DNA from: Bacteroides sp. 43_108
GTDB lineage: Bacteria > Bacteroidota > Bacteroidia > Bacteroidales > Bacteroidaceae
DNA length: 14,891 nt
NCBI GenBank assembly: GCA_001915545.1
Contig: MNQS01000206.1
Coordinates: 1 to 14,891 of the forward strand
Direction: 5' to 3'
Shown: piece by piece, positions 8,039-14,553 of the stretch
Position numbering within the stretch: the stretch's first letter is position 1
Layout: every line of letters starts with the position of its first letter
The notes under the pieces: model-generated
What the model was told of the DNA's origin: nothing
The model's input: the letters and a program-made list of their open reading frames with translations, nothing else
The model's database searches: none
Position numbers and translations under genes: made by a program

Positions 8039-9156
8039 AACGATATTCATTACAAAGCTACAAAGGTATAGCCACACGGCATACCTGTCCAAGTTGTGGC
8101 GACAAGCGTTCCTTTGTCTATTATGTGGACGAGGAGAATACACCTCTGCATCCGTCAGTCGGAAGATGCAACTACGAAAGCAGCTGCGGGTATCATTACA
8201 CTCCCAAGCAATACTTTCAGGATCATCCCGAATGCCGTACCTTTGATGCTTCTTCTTTTGATGGGCAAATGAAAGAAGTGAAGAGCAAGAGCACTCCGAC
8301 CGAGCCAATGAAACCTACGCCCATCGGCTATGTTCCGATTCACTATGTGGAGAAATCTAAAAGCGTGCAGAGTAATTTCTTCCGCTTTCTCTCTATATTG
8401 CTTGGCAACTACTATGGCAGCAAGTCTCAGGAGGTGTTGAACCGCTTGTTGGATGAGTATCGTTTGGGGGCGACCCGTGACGGTGCTGTTATCTTTTGGC
8501 AGATAGACAAGAACGGAAAGGTGCGTACAGGAAAGGTAATGCAGTACAATCCCGAAGATGGACACCGTATCAAGGAACAAGGTGTAGCCATCAACTGGAT
8601 ACATAACATACTGAAAAAGCAGAATGTATTGCCAGAAGAATGGCTACTATCCCAATGTCTTTTCGGTGAACACCTGCTAAGCCTCTATCCCGACAAGGTG
8701 GTGGTATTGGTTGAATCCGAGAAGAGTGCCATCATCGGCTCTGCTATCTTCCCTAACTATGTATGGTTGGCGACAGGTGGCAAGAGTCAGATGAAAGAGG
8801 ACAAACTTCGTGTGTTGAGCGGAAGAACCGTACTTCTCTTTCCCGATGCAGACGGATATACCGAGTGGAAACAGCGTGCCGAGAGCATGACCTATTGCAA
8901 AGCTATCGTTTCTGACCTCTTGGAAAAACACGCTACTCCCAAGCAGAAAGCAGACCATATCGACATAGCCGACTGGATTATTTTTCAGATACAGGGAGGC
9001 AAGTTAATGTCCACTGCCAACCACTTGGTAGAAGCTGAAAAAATCCTCCAACAGATGATAGAGAAGAACCCTGTACTGCAAAAGCTGATTGATGAACTCG
9101 ACCTTGTATTGGTCGATGCAAGTCACATCGCAAGCGATGACAAAAGCCCTCCTTGA
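8035..9156 (+). CDS. Zinc-ribbon/Toprim primase-like protein (DUF6371 type)
   Basis: This 373-residue protein begins with a zinc ribbon: Cys18 and Cys21 in HTCPSCGDKR, then Cys45 and Cys51 in RCNYESSCGYHYT. A Toprim-like core follows at about residues 220-285, with Glu227 in VVLVESEKSA and Asp271/Asp273 in LLFPDADGYTEW, the Glu and Asp-x-Asp metal-binding pattern of primases and topoisomerases. The arrangement fits the DUF6371 proteins paired with AAA ATPases in Bacteroidetes mobile elements. The start overlaps the ATPase stop by 4 bp, which points to translational coupling. A role as primase for the single-stranded transferred DNA is a reasonable inference; primase activity itself is not shown by the sequence. 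Confidence 0.82.
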   Translation: MKRYSLQSYKGIATRHTCPSCGDKRSFVYYVDEENTPLHPSVGRCNYESSCGYHYTPKQYFQDHPECRTFDASSFDGQMKEVKSKSTPTEPMKPTPIGYVPIHYVEKSKSVQSNFFRFLSILLGNYYGSKSQEVLNRLLDEYRLGATRDGAVIFWQIDKNGKVRTGKVMQYNPEDGHRIKEQGVAINWIHNILKKQNVLPEEWLLSQCLFGEHLLSLYPDKVVVLVESEKSAIIGSAIFPNYVWLATGGKSQMKEDKLRVLSGRTVLLFPDADGYTEWKQRAESMTYCKAIVSDLLEKHATPKQKADHIDIADWIIFQIQGGKLMSTANHLVEAEKILQQMIEKNPVLQKLIDELDLVLVDASHIASDDKSPP

Positions 9157-9443
9157 CAGCAGGAGAGAGGAAGCCGTAGGCTGTAGCGGACTGACAAGGG
9201 CTTGCCCTTGATATAGCCCACTATAACTACACGCTTCGCTTACGTAGTTGTGGGCTCTCCCGAGGGGATTAAGGCTTTGCCCTAATGACCCACTTAGGGC
9301 GTTTCTCCCCTGAGCACCCAGAGCAAAGAGTGACCCTCTCTTTGCAATCTCCGCTTATGGGTTGTACCCCTAAGAACCCCTTGCGGTTATGAGCGGACAA
9401 ATAAAAGAAATGTTAGTCAATAACTCAAATCAAATTCAAAAAA
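9157..9443 (+). other. Hairpin-rich non-coding region, candidate oriT
   Basis: No gene lies in these 287 bp between the primase-like gene and the relaxase. Four inverted repeats are visible. CAAGGGC-TT-GCCCTTG spans 9195-9210. A two-part stem spans 9215-9256 (AGCCCAC with GTGGGCT, inside it ACTAC with GTAGT). GCAAAGAG with CTCTTTGC spans 9323-9345. CCGCTTAT with ATGAGCGG spans 9351-9396 (one wobble). Relaxase genes usually lie next to their oriT, and oriT regions are rich in inverted repeats, so this is the most likely transfer origin. I cannot place the nick site. Some stems could instead control mob expression. Confidence 0.55.
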
Positions 9444-10910
9444 ATGGCAACAAAAAGCAGTATACATATCAAGCCTTGCAATATAACATCAAGCGAGGCT
9501 CATAACCGCAGGACTCCCGAATACATGCGTAACATCGGGGACTCCAAAATCTATATCGTACCCGAACTCTCTGCCGATAACGAGCAGTGGATAAATCCCA
9601 GTTTCGGCAATGTCGCTTTGCAGACGCATTATGACAACATCAAGCGTATGGTTAAGGAAAAGACTGGGCGTGCGATGCAGGAAAAGGAACGTGAACGCAA
9701 AGGCAAAAACGGAAAGATTATCAAGGTGGCCGGGTGCTCGCCCATCCGTGAAGGAGTATTGCTTATCAAAGCAGATACCACCTTGAATGATCTTCGCAGA
9801 TTTTGTGATATATGCGAACAGCGTTGGGGTATCACTCCGATACAGATTTTCATACACAAGGATGAAGGGCATTGGCTCCCTGGCGAACCCGATGCAGGCG
9901 ATAAGGAGAGCTTCAAAATTGGGGACAGATGGTTCAAACCGAACTACCATGCCCATATCGTTTTTGATTGGATGAACCACGACACAGGAAAGAGCTGCAA
10001 ACTTAATGATAACGATATGATGGAAATACAGACATCAGCATCCGAGATTCTTGAAATGGAGCGAGAACAATCGAAAGCCGAGACAGGCAAGGAACATCTG
10101 GAACGTAACGACTTCATCCTTGAAAAACAGAAATCCGAACTCCGTAATTTGGATGCCGTAATGCGATACAAGGAGTATCAAGTGAAATGTGCCGAGCAGG
10201 AGGTTCAGGAAGCAGAGAGTATAACACAAGCCCTACGTGATGAAGCCCTGCAAAAAGAGAAGCAGAGTGAAATGCTCGATAAGGCTATCAGTGATAAACG
10301 CTCCAAACTGAACAAGGAGAAAGGAAACCAGTTGCTCGGAACAGTTGCTGATTGGGCTACGGGAAAGTCCAAAGCCTTGAAAGGCGACATTGAGGACTTA
10401 AAATTTGACTTGGCGGAAGCACACGAAACCATAGCCGAAGAACGCAAACGGACGCAGGCTGAAACCGCCAAACTTGAAGCCTACAAGAAAACAGTTGCAC
10501 AGCAGATGGAAAGTGCCGTTCGCAATGCCACACTCAAAAAGGACGATGAAATTAACAACTTGAAAGACCGCATTTCGTGGAGAGACAAGATGCTGGGGAT
10601 GTTCACAAAAATCCTGATGCAAAGTAATGGCACCTTCAGAAAGGCAGTCGATTCAATCATCAACTTTGCCAAAGATACATATCGTAGTATCTTCAGCCGA
10701 GAGGAGGCAAAGACCATCAAGAGTGTGATGGAAGCCTTTGGTAAAAATAAGGAGGATTACAGAGCTATTGGAACTTTCCTCGTGTTCACGGCAGACAAAA
10801 AAGAGAACCTATCCAACAGCGAGTACCGCAAGGCTGTTCGCGAAGTGGATGATGTTGCTATCGGCAGATATGAACAGGCGCAGAAGCGTGGAAATTCTCT
10901 AAAACTGTAA
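9444..10910 (+). CDS. MobV-family relaxase (Mob/Pre)
   Basis: This is a 488-residue plasmid/element mobilization relaxase that nicks oriT and pilots the single strand into a recipient using a conjugation machine supplied elsewhere. The N-terminal relaxase domain shows the MobV signatures: motif I around His20-Asn21-Arg22, and motif III HKDEGHW (138-144) followed by NYHAHIVFDW (167-176), the H-x-D-E...H-x-H metal-binding set. Residues from about 190 to 380 are charged and heptad-like (long coiled coil), typical of the C-terminal half of Mob proteins. The start MATKSSIHIKPCNIT at 9444 is the usual MobV start. The gene is the last of the mobilization core; no strong terminator is visible after it, and 47 bp later a new promoter begins. 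Confidence 0.92.
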   Translation: MATKSSIHIKPCNITSSEAHNRRTPEYMRNIGDSKIYIVPELSADNEQWINPSFGNVALQTHYDNIKRMVKEKTGRAMQEKERERKGKNGKIIKVAGCSPIREGVLLIKADTTLNDLRRFCDICEQRWGITPIQIFIHKDEGHWLPGEPDAGDKESFKIGDRWFKPNYHAHIVFDWMNHDTGKSCKLNDNDMMEIQTSASEILEMEREQSKAETGKEHLERNDFILEKQKSELRNLDAVMRYKEYQVKCAEQEVQEAESITQALRDEALQKEKQSEMLDKAISDKRSKLNKEKGNQLLGTVADWATGKSKALKGDIEDLKFDLAEAHETIAEERKRTQAETAKLEAYKKTVAQQMESAVRNATLKKDDEINNLKDRISWRDKMLGMFTKILMQSNGTFRKAVDSIINFAKDTYRSIFSREEAKTIKSVMEAFGKNKEDYRAIGTFLVFTADKKENLSNSEYRKAVREVDDVAIGRYEQAQKRGNSLKL

Positions 10911-10957
10911 GGATTTAGGTAAAAAAGCATGATTCTTGTAAAATATTTCTGCAATTA

Positions 10958-10989
10958 TTTGTTATTAGAGACAAAAAGCATTACCTTTG
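10958..10989 (+). promoter_or_regulatory. Bacteroides-type promoter for small RNA / abi_2
   Basis: TTTG at 10958-10961, a 20-bp spacer, and TACCTTTG at 10982-10989 match the Bacteroides consensus (TTTG, 19-21 bp, TAnnTTTG) exactly. Transcription would begin near 10995, about 90 bp before the abi_2 start codon. Confidence 0.8.
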
Positions 10990-10994
10990 CATCG

Positions 10995-11080
10995 TAAATA
11001 TGATGATCATCGGTTTGTGCCGAGTCAATGATAACAGAACCCGTTAGCATCCCGTAGAACTGCTGGCGGGTCGCTTTTTT
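10995..11080 (+). ncRNA. Candidate small RNA upstream of abi_2 (abiF-type RNA), ending in a terminator hairpin
   Basis: Between the promoter and the abi_2 ATG lies about 86 nt that can fold into two stems and ends like a complete small RNA. Stem 1 pairs AUCAUCGG (11006-11013) with CCG (11020-11022) and AUGAU (11028-11032), with a 5-nt bulge. Stem 2 pairs CCCGUUAGCA (11040-11049) with UGCUGGCGGG (11061-11070), including two G-U pairs, and is followed by UCGC and a seven-U run. From memory, a structured 'abiF RNA motif' has been described beside genes of this Abi_2 family and such RNAs have been proposed to act as RNA antitoxins or partners. Equally, it could be a transcription attenuator, because abi_2 has no other visible promoter. 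The 5' end is estimated. Confidence 0.65.
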
Positions 11081-11086
11081 TATTAC
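11031..11086 (+). repeat. Hairpin repeat copy A (upstream of abi_2)
   Basis: About 56 bp beginning ATAACAGAACCCGT is repeated at 12089-12143 with about 85 to 90 percent identity, in the same orientation, so the two copies flank abi_2. Differences in the stem keep base pairing: positions 11040 C and 11045 T become T and C in copy B, each still able to pair with the unchanged 3' arm. Confidence 0.85.
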
Positions 11087-11087
11087 T

Positions 11088-12011
11088 ATGAACCAGCGCC
11101 CACGCACAATAGAAGAACAGGTCTCATTGCTCAGAGCAAAAGGGATGGAATTTGAAGATTTAGGCGAAGCAAAAGCTTTGCTTGCTCGAATCAGTTATTT
11201 CCGGTTGAAGTATTTCTGGACAGACCTGATTGATGACTCTACAGATGGTGATTTCTTGCCTGATACATCTTTTGATATGGTCATGAAACGCTATAATTTC
11301 GACCATAACCTACGATTGGTGTTGTTTGATGCAATAGAAATGATCGAAGTAGCTTTTCGTGCTAAAATCATCAATCATATGTCAAAAGCAGCAGGCAATG
11401 GACTTTGGTATCTTGATGCATCATTGTTTGAAGATGCCGACAGACATCAAGAGTTTGTGCTTAACTTGAAATATGAGTTTGAAAGAAGTACTGAACCATT
11501 TGCTAAGAAGTACATTGAGAACCATCCCAATTGGCAAGGGGATAGTTTTGAGGGTGATAACCCTGATGCTTGGATGATAATTGAGGTGGCTACTTTCGGC
11601 ACACTGTCGAAGATGTATAAGAACTTGAAGAATCAATTGCCTCAAAAGTCAGCCATTGCAAATGATTTTGGACTTTACTCATCGAGAGAGTTTTCTAACT
11701 GGATAGAGATAATCTCGTTAATGCGAAATATCATAGCACACCATTCTCGTCTATGGAACAGAGCACTCAGCAAGAAAATATCAAATATCAAGGGGCATAG
11801 AGACCTTTGGTTGAATAACGAATTCTCAGAAATGCAGAAGAAAAAGCCCTATGCAGTAACTTGTGCATTGGTTTATCTCTGTAGAGCCGTAAGTGGTAGC
11901 AAATCTATCCAAGAAAAAGTAAAGGCGTTGTTTGAGACAAGTTCCCAAGTCATACCTATTCATAAAATTGGTATTCCTATCAACTGGAAGAATGAACCTC
12001 TTTGGAGATAA
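11088..12011 (+). CDS. Abi_2 (AbiD/AbiF) family abortive-infection protein with HEPN motif
   Basis: This is a 307-residue protein of the Abi_2 family, which protects against phage by killing or arresting the infected cell. The family hallmarks are present: the N-terminal IEEQVSLLRAKGM start with LARISYFRLKYFW, the central helix IEMIEVAFRAKI, WMIIEVATFGTLS, and the catalytic HEPN motif LMRNIIAHHSRLWNR with Arg213-x4-His218-His219. HEPN motifs of this type cut RNA, so RNase activity is the expected toxic reaction. It is cytosolic, with no signal or membrane segment. The start codon lies 7 bp after the U-run of a strong hairpin and lacks a Shine-Dalgarno. Expression must therefore come by read-through of the upstream small RNA or by a promoter I cannot see. 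A second copy of the hairpin closes the gene at 12098-12140. Confidence 0.9.
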   Translation: MNQRPRTIEEQVSLLRAKGMEFEDLGEAKALLARISYFRLKYFWTDLIDDSTDGDFLPDTSFDMVMKRYNFDHNLRLVLFDAIEMIEVAFRAKIINHMSKAAGNGLWYLDASLFEDADRHQEFVLNLKYEFERSTEPFAKKYIENHPNWQGDSFEGDNPDAWMIIEVATFGTLSKMYKNLKNQLPQKSAIANDFGLYSSREFSNWIEIISLMRNIIAHHSRLWNRALSKKISNIKGHRDLWLNNEFSEMQKKKPYAVTCALVYLCRAVSGSKSIQEKVKALFETSSQVIPIHKIGIPINWKNEPLWR

Positions 12012-12088
12012 ACAGTGAGTCTATCTGTGTGAGTTTGTAAATGGACCTGTAAAAAGGTTCTTATAGAGCATAAAAACTCAAACAAAAA

Positions 12089-12143
12089 ATAACAGAATCC
12101 GTCAGCATCTCGTAAGAACTGCTGGCGGGTCGCGTTTTATTAC
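12089..12143 (+). terminator. Hairpin repeat copy B, likely bidirectional terminator between abi_2 and abiH
   Basis: The stem UCCGUCAGCA (12098-12107) pairs with UGCUGGCGGG (12120-12129) around a 12-nt loop. On the plus strand it is followed by UCGCGUUUUAU. On the minus strand the same stem is followed by ATTCTGTTATTTTTTG, so it can end both the abi_2 and the convergent abiH transcripts. It is a near-copy of the hairpin at 11031-11086. No promoter matching the upstream copy precedes it. Confidence 0.75.
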
Positions 12144-12256
12144 CGTGAAACAAATAGATGTACCACAGCATATATATTAAATGAGTGACTTATTGCACAA
12201 ATAAGTGTGAACAGGCTAATCCACATAATTTGAATGTAATAAGAGAGAGAAATTGA

Positions 12257-13234
12257 TTAGTTGGCTGGAAAATCTATTTCTAATTGTAATCGAGATATTA
12301 ATGTGTTCAGTTCAATCACCTTATAGTTGGTTATTTTATGTAAATCAATAAACGATGTGATTTCCATTTCACAATATCCTTGATAATCACTTATTTCCCA
12401 TTCTGCGTCTCTTGCTATTTGAGCAACCATGTTTAAATATGGCGCATCAACTTCCGAGAATGACATTCCATAAACATGTATATGTGTCACATCGTAAAGG
12501 CTATCAAAGAAGTCTTTATACCTATGCAATAATTTTTTGACAGGTTTTTGTTGAGATGCAACGCCACTTACTGCGGCATCTTCTGCTAATTGTTGGTGTA
12601 ATTGATGATTGTCCTCCATCTCCATTCTCCATTGTTCATATGCTTCTGGATCATCGTCAGAAGGTGGTTCTGGATCATTTACTATTATCATCTTCCGTAA
12701 TTCATCCTCTCCTACACAATGTCCTAGAACAAATTCTTCATTATCATCAATACAGCCATGTATGTGAAGAATTTGTGCGGAAGGAACACCATACATATTC
12801 TCAAGAGTTTTCGAATAATTAAAGGTTAAGAAACGAGATCCTTCTCTTATCAATTCAATCTTTTTGTCTTCTCTTGGAGAATTCAGTTGCAGTATCCAAT
12901 TTCTAAAACAACTTCTTAAATCGCTATATAGTCCATCAAGGCTCTGCTCCACCTCTATTTGGGCATCATTCCACATTCTATCACAATGGTCAGACATCAA
13001 ATCCGGCACATTTTCACTTGCTACAGCACTAGCATATTCTAATATATCTAGTGAACCAAGTTGATTCTCGAAATCAGACCACCACTCATCATCACAACAG
13101 CCGTAGGCTTCTTCTATGTCTTGAATGACAGTCGGTTCATTTTCATATAACCAATCACGAAAATTTCGATATGAACTATTTATGCCATGGTGTAAATCAA
13201 AACCATTACCAATTATATATAAATGTCTCTCCAT
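12257..13234 (-). CDS. AbiH family abortive-infection protein
   Basis: This is a 325-residue member of the bacteriophage abortive-infection AbiH family. The diagnostic N-terminus is LYIIGNGFDLHHGINSSYRN (5-24), matching the family's NGFDLxHG motif. It is followed by WWSDFENQLG (51-60), then FLTFNYSKTLENMYG (135-149) and ILHIHGCI (155-162), and near the end IHVYGMSFSEVDAPYL, all conserved in the same order in AbiH proteins. No signal peptide or membrane segment is visible; it should act in the cytosol. The biochemical activity of the family is not settled. It is convergent with abi_2, sharing the hairpin between them, and it has lower GC than the mobilization core, so the two defence genes were probably acquired as cargo. 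A -7 box (TATCTTTG, minus strand 13276-13283) lies 42 bp before the start. Confidence 0.88.
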   Translation of the reverse strand: MERHLYIIGNGFDLHHGINSSYRNFRDWLYENEPTVIQDIEEAYGCCDDEWWSDFENQLGSLDILEYASAVASENVPDLMSDHCDRMWNDAQIEVEQSLDGLYSDLRSCFRNWILQLNSPREDKKIELIREGSRFLTFNYSKTLENMYGVPSAQILHIHGCIDDNEEFVLGHCVGEDELRKMIIVNDPEPPSDDDPEAYEQWRMEMEDNHQLHQQLAEDAAVSGVASQQKPVKKLLHRYKDFFDSLYDVTHIHVYGMSFSEVDAPYLNMVAQIARDAEWEISDYQGYCEMEITSFIDLHKITNYKVIELNTLISRLQLEIDFPAN

Positions 13235-13275
13235 ATGTGTGAATTCATCTTACCTATGCTATTTTGTATCTCATA

Positions 13276-13283
13276 CAAAGATA
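13276..13283 (-). promoter_or_regulatory. -7 promoter box for abiH
   Basis: TATCTTTG read on the minus strand matches TAnnTTTG. It lies 42 bp before the abiH start. No clear TTTG is found at the -33 distance, so strength is uncertain. Confidence 0.5.
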
Positions 13284-13729
13284 CATAAACTATTTCTATA
13301 ATTAGTATTATCACTTATTAAACTTTATTCAGATAATGTGATACGGTTAGATAATAACTTAATTTACAAGGTGATTTATAAGAGGAAGAAAAAAACGTTA
13401 ATTAACATTCCATTTAAAGAGTCATATCTTAGTTTTTTATCTCAATATCATTTCAAACATAATTCATGATTTGATAAATGTCAAATAAATCTGCTTAAAT
13501 TTAAATTTTCACACTTTTATTGCAGTCTGTAATTCTAAATCGACATACATTTGCACCAGAAAAACAAAACAGGATAACAGAAAATAAAAAGAAAGTCATA
13601 AATAATAACTATTAAATGACGATTTGAATATACAAATATTGGTGATTGTTAGGATAATAATATCAAATTGTCAAAGAAAGAAAAAAGTGAGTATAAACCC
13701 CTCTTCGGAGGAACTAAATTTGGAAAGGT
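13284..13729. other. AT-rich intergenic region with a plus-strand promoter
   Basis: I see no gene of useful length in these 446 bp. A plausible plus-strand Bacteroides promoter consists of TTG at 13520-13522, a 23-bp spacer and TACATTTG at 13546-13553. It would start a transcript near 13560 and leave a leader of about 170 nt before the first small peptide. A small UUCG-tetraloop hairpin (CCTC-TTCG-GAGG, 13700-13711) ends 18 bp before that start codon. AAATTTAAATTT at 13497-13508 is a simple AT palindrome. Confidence 0.45.
13519..13553 (+). promoter_or_regulatory. Candidate promoter for the CPTGM peptide cluster
   Basis: TTG (13520-13522) and TACATTTG (13546-13553) fit the Bacteroides -33 and -7 elements with a 23-bp spacer, slightly long. 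It is the only good plus-strand match between abiH and the first peptide, so it could drive all three peptides as one message. Confidence 0.5.
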
Positions 13730-13861
13730 ATGAAAAAGATTGAAATGTTTTTAAGTACTGTGTTTGCTAATAATAGTGCAAATTCCAATAAGTGTAATAA
13801 GATTAACTTTTGGTGTCCGACTGGGATGCCCCCCATCTTTTGTGATTTTCAAAGCAAATGA
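13730..13861 (+). CDS. Small peptide 1 of a three-member CPTGM family
   Basis: This 43-residue peptide starts MKKIEMFLSTVFANN and carries the core INFWCPTGMPPIF (residues 25-37), then a short tail CDFQSK. I do not recognise the family. The start is preceded by GGAAAGGT, a fair ribosome site. It has three Cys (22, 29, 38), an Asn-rich middle, and no true signal peptide, although residues 4-13 are mildly hydrophobic. The core is shared with two further small frames downstream, spaced 233 and 230 bp start to start. In the core the DNA differences among copies are mostly at third codon positions, which argues that the peptide is translated and selected. A signalling peptide, a ribosomally made modified peptide, a toxin or an antitoxin are all possible; no maturation enzyme or transporter lies in the window. 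Confidence 0.7.
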   Translation: MKKIEMFLSTVFANNSANSNKCNKINFWCPTGMPPIFCDFQSK

Positions 13862-13962
13862 ATTTGAGACACATTAGAATTTTATAATAATCGAGCGCTG
13901 TGAATTGGCAGCTCAGTAGTACTAACGTTCTCTCGAAACTAGAGAGACTAATTCAGATAGGT

Positions 13963-14109
13963 ATGAGAAAGATTATAGTTTATATTGGTTCAATATTTTC
14001 AAATCATCCTACTAATTTGAATGCCAACGACTGCAACAATATCAACTTTTGGTGTCCAACCGGGATGAATCCAATATTCCATCATCAGATCAAGTATTAT
14101 CAAGACTAA
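13963..14109 (+). CDS. Small peptide 2 of a three-member CPTGM family
   Basis: This 48-residue peptide starts MRKIIVYIGSIFSNHP and has the core INFWCPTGMNPIF (27-39), identical to peptide 1 except for one residue, then a tail HHQIKYYQD. ATG 13963 aligns with the peptide 1 start and shares the context AGGTATGAGAAAGATT; an in-frame GTG at 13900 is less likely. A hairpin TCTCT-loop-AGAGA (13929-13945) ends 17 bp before the start, close to the spacing of the hairpin before peptide 1. Outside the core the two peptides differ strongly, so the core is the conserved functional part. Function unknown. Confidence 0.7.
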   Translation: MRKIIVYIGSIFSNHPTNLNANDCNNINFWCPTGMNPIFHHQIKYYQD

Positions 14110-14192
14110 TGGAATAATAGAACCTACGGCAATCACCAATTATAATTAGTATTAACCAACTTTTTACATTAAAGAGCTTAACAGCTAAAGGT

Positions 14193-14315
14193 ATAAAAAA
14201 GATTGTAAAAATGACTAATATAGTTGATAACAATAGTTTGAGAATAAATTACTTGTGCCCCACTGGTATGATCCCTGTCTTTTATAATTTAAAGTCAAGC
14301 AAGAGAGGAAAGTAA
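14193..14315 (+). CDS. Small peptide 3 of the CPTGM family, start uncertain
   Basis: The core here is INYLCPTGMIPVF, with a basic tail YNLKSSKRGK. By alignment the start should be at 14193, where the context AGGTATAAAAAAGATT matches the other two copies, but the codon is ATA rather than ATG. The first ATG in frame is 14211, giving a 34-residue peptide that still holds the whole core. Either translation begins at ATA or at 14211, or the copy has lost its start and is decaying. Core changes relative to the other copies remain largely synonymous or conservative, except Trp to Leu, so it has been under selection until recently at least. Confidence 0.55.
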   Translation: MKKIVKMTNIVDNNSLRINYLCPTGMIPVFYNLKSSKRGK

Positions 14316-14553
14316 ATAGGGTTTAGTTTATGCATAGTAAATGTAAGATTTACTTGCAACAGGTAAAAAGATTTTTAAGGTTAACAATGTATGCGGCATG
14401 CTAAAAAGTGATTATTATGTTGGAAGTTGTTCTATATAAGTATTTACTTTTTGTCGTTCAAAAGATATGACTTCAATATAGTAAACATACACTTTTTAGT
14501 TTGCCCTTATTTTTCGAATAAGATGAGTGAGTCATAAACATCAGTTACATATT
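14316..14553. other. AT-rich spacer after the peptide cluster
   Basis: No gene is recognised in these 238 bp. AGGTAAAAAGATTTTTAAGG at 14361-14380 weakly resembles the start region of the three peptides, but no CPTGM core follows, so a decayed fourth copy is only a guess. No hairpin with a U-run is obvious after peptide 3. Confidence 0.3.

Noticed and set aside
11178..11380. A second HEPN-like motif in Abi_2 (Arg91-x5-His97)
   Set aside because: The spacing fits R-x4-6-H, but it lies in a conserved helix of the family without the accompanying residues; only Arg213-x4-His218 is the well-supported HEPN site.
11031..12143. The two hairpin repeats around abi_2 as integration attachment sites
   Set aside because: They have a stem-loop with U-run and pairing-preserving differences, which fits RNA or terminator function better than att duplications, and no recombinase lies between them.
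13200..14520. CRISPR array suggested by the regular spacing of repeated segments
   Set aside because: The repeated units are coding cores about 230 bp apart with synonymous differences, not short identical repeats with unique spacers, and no cas gene is present.
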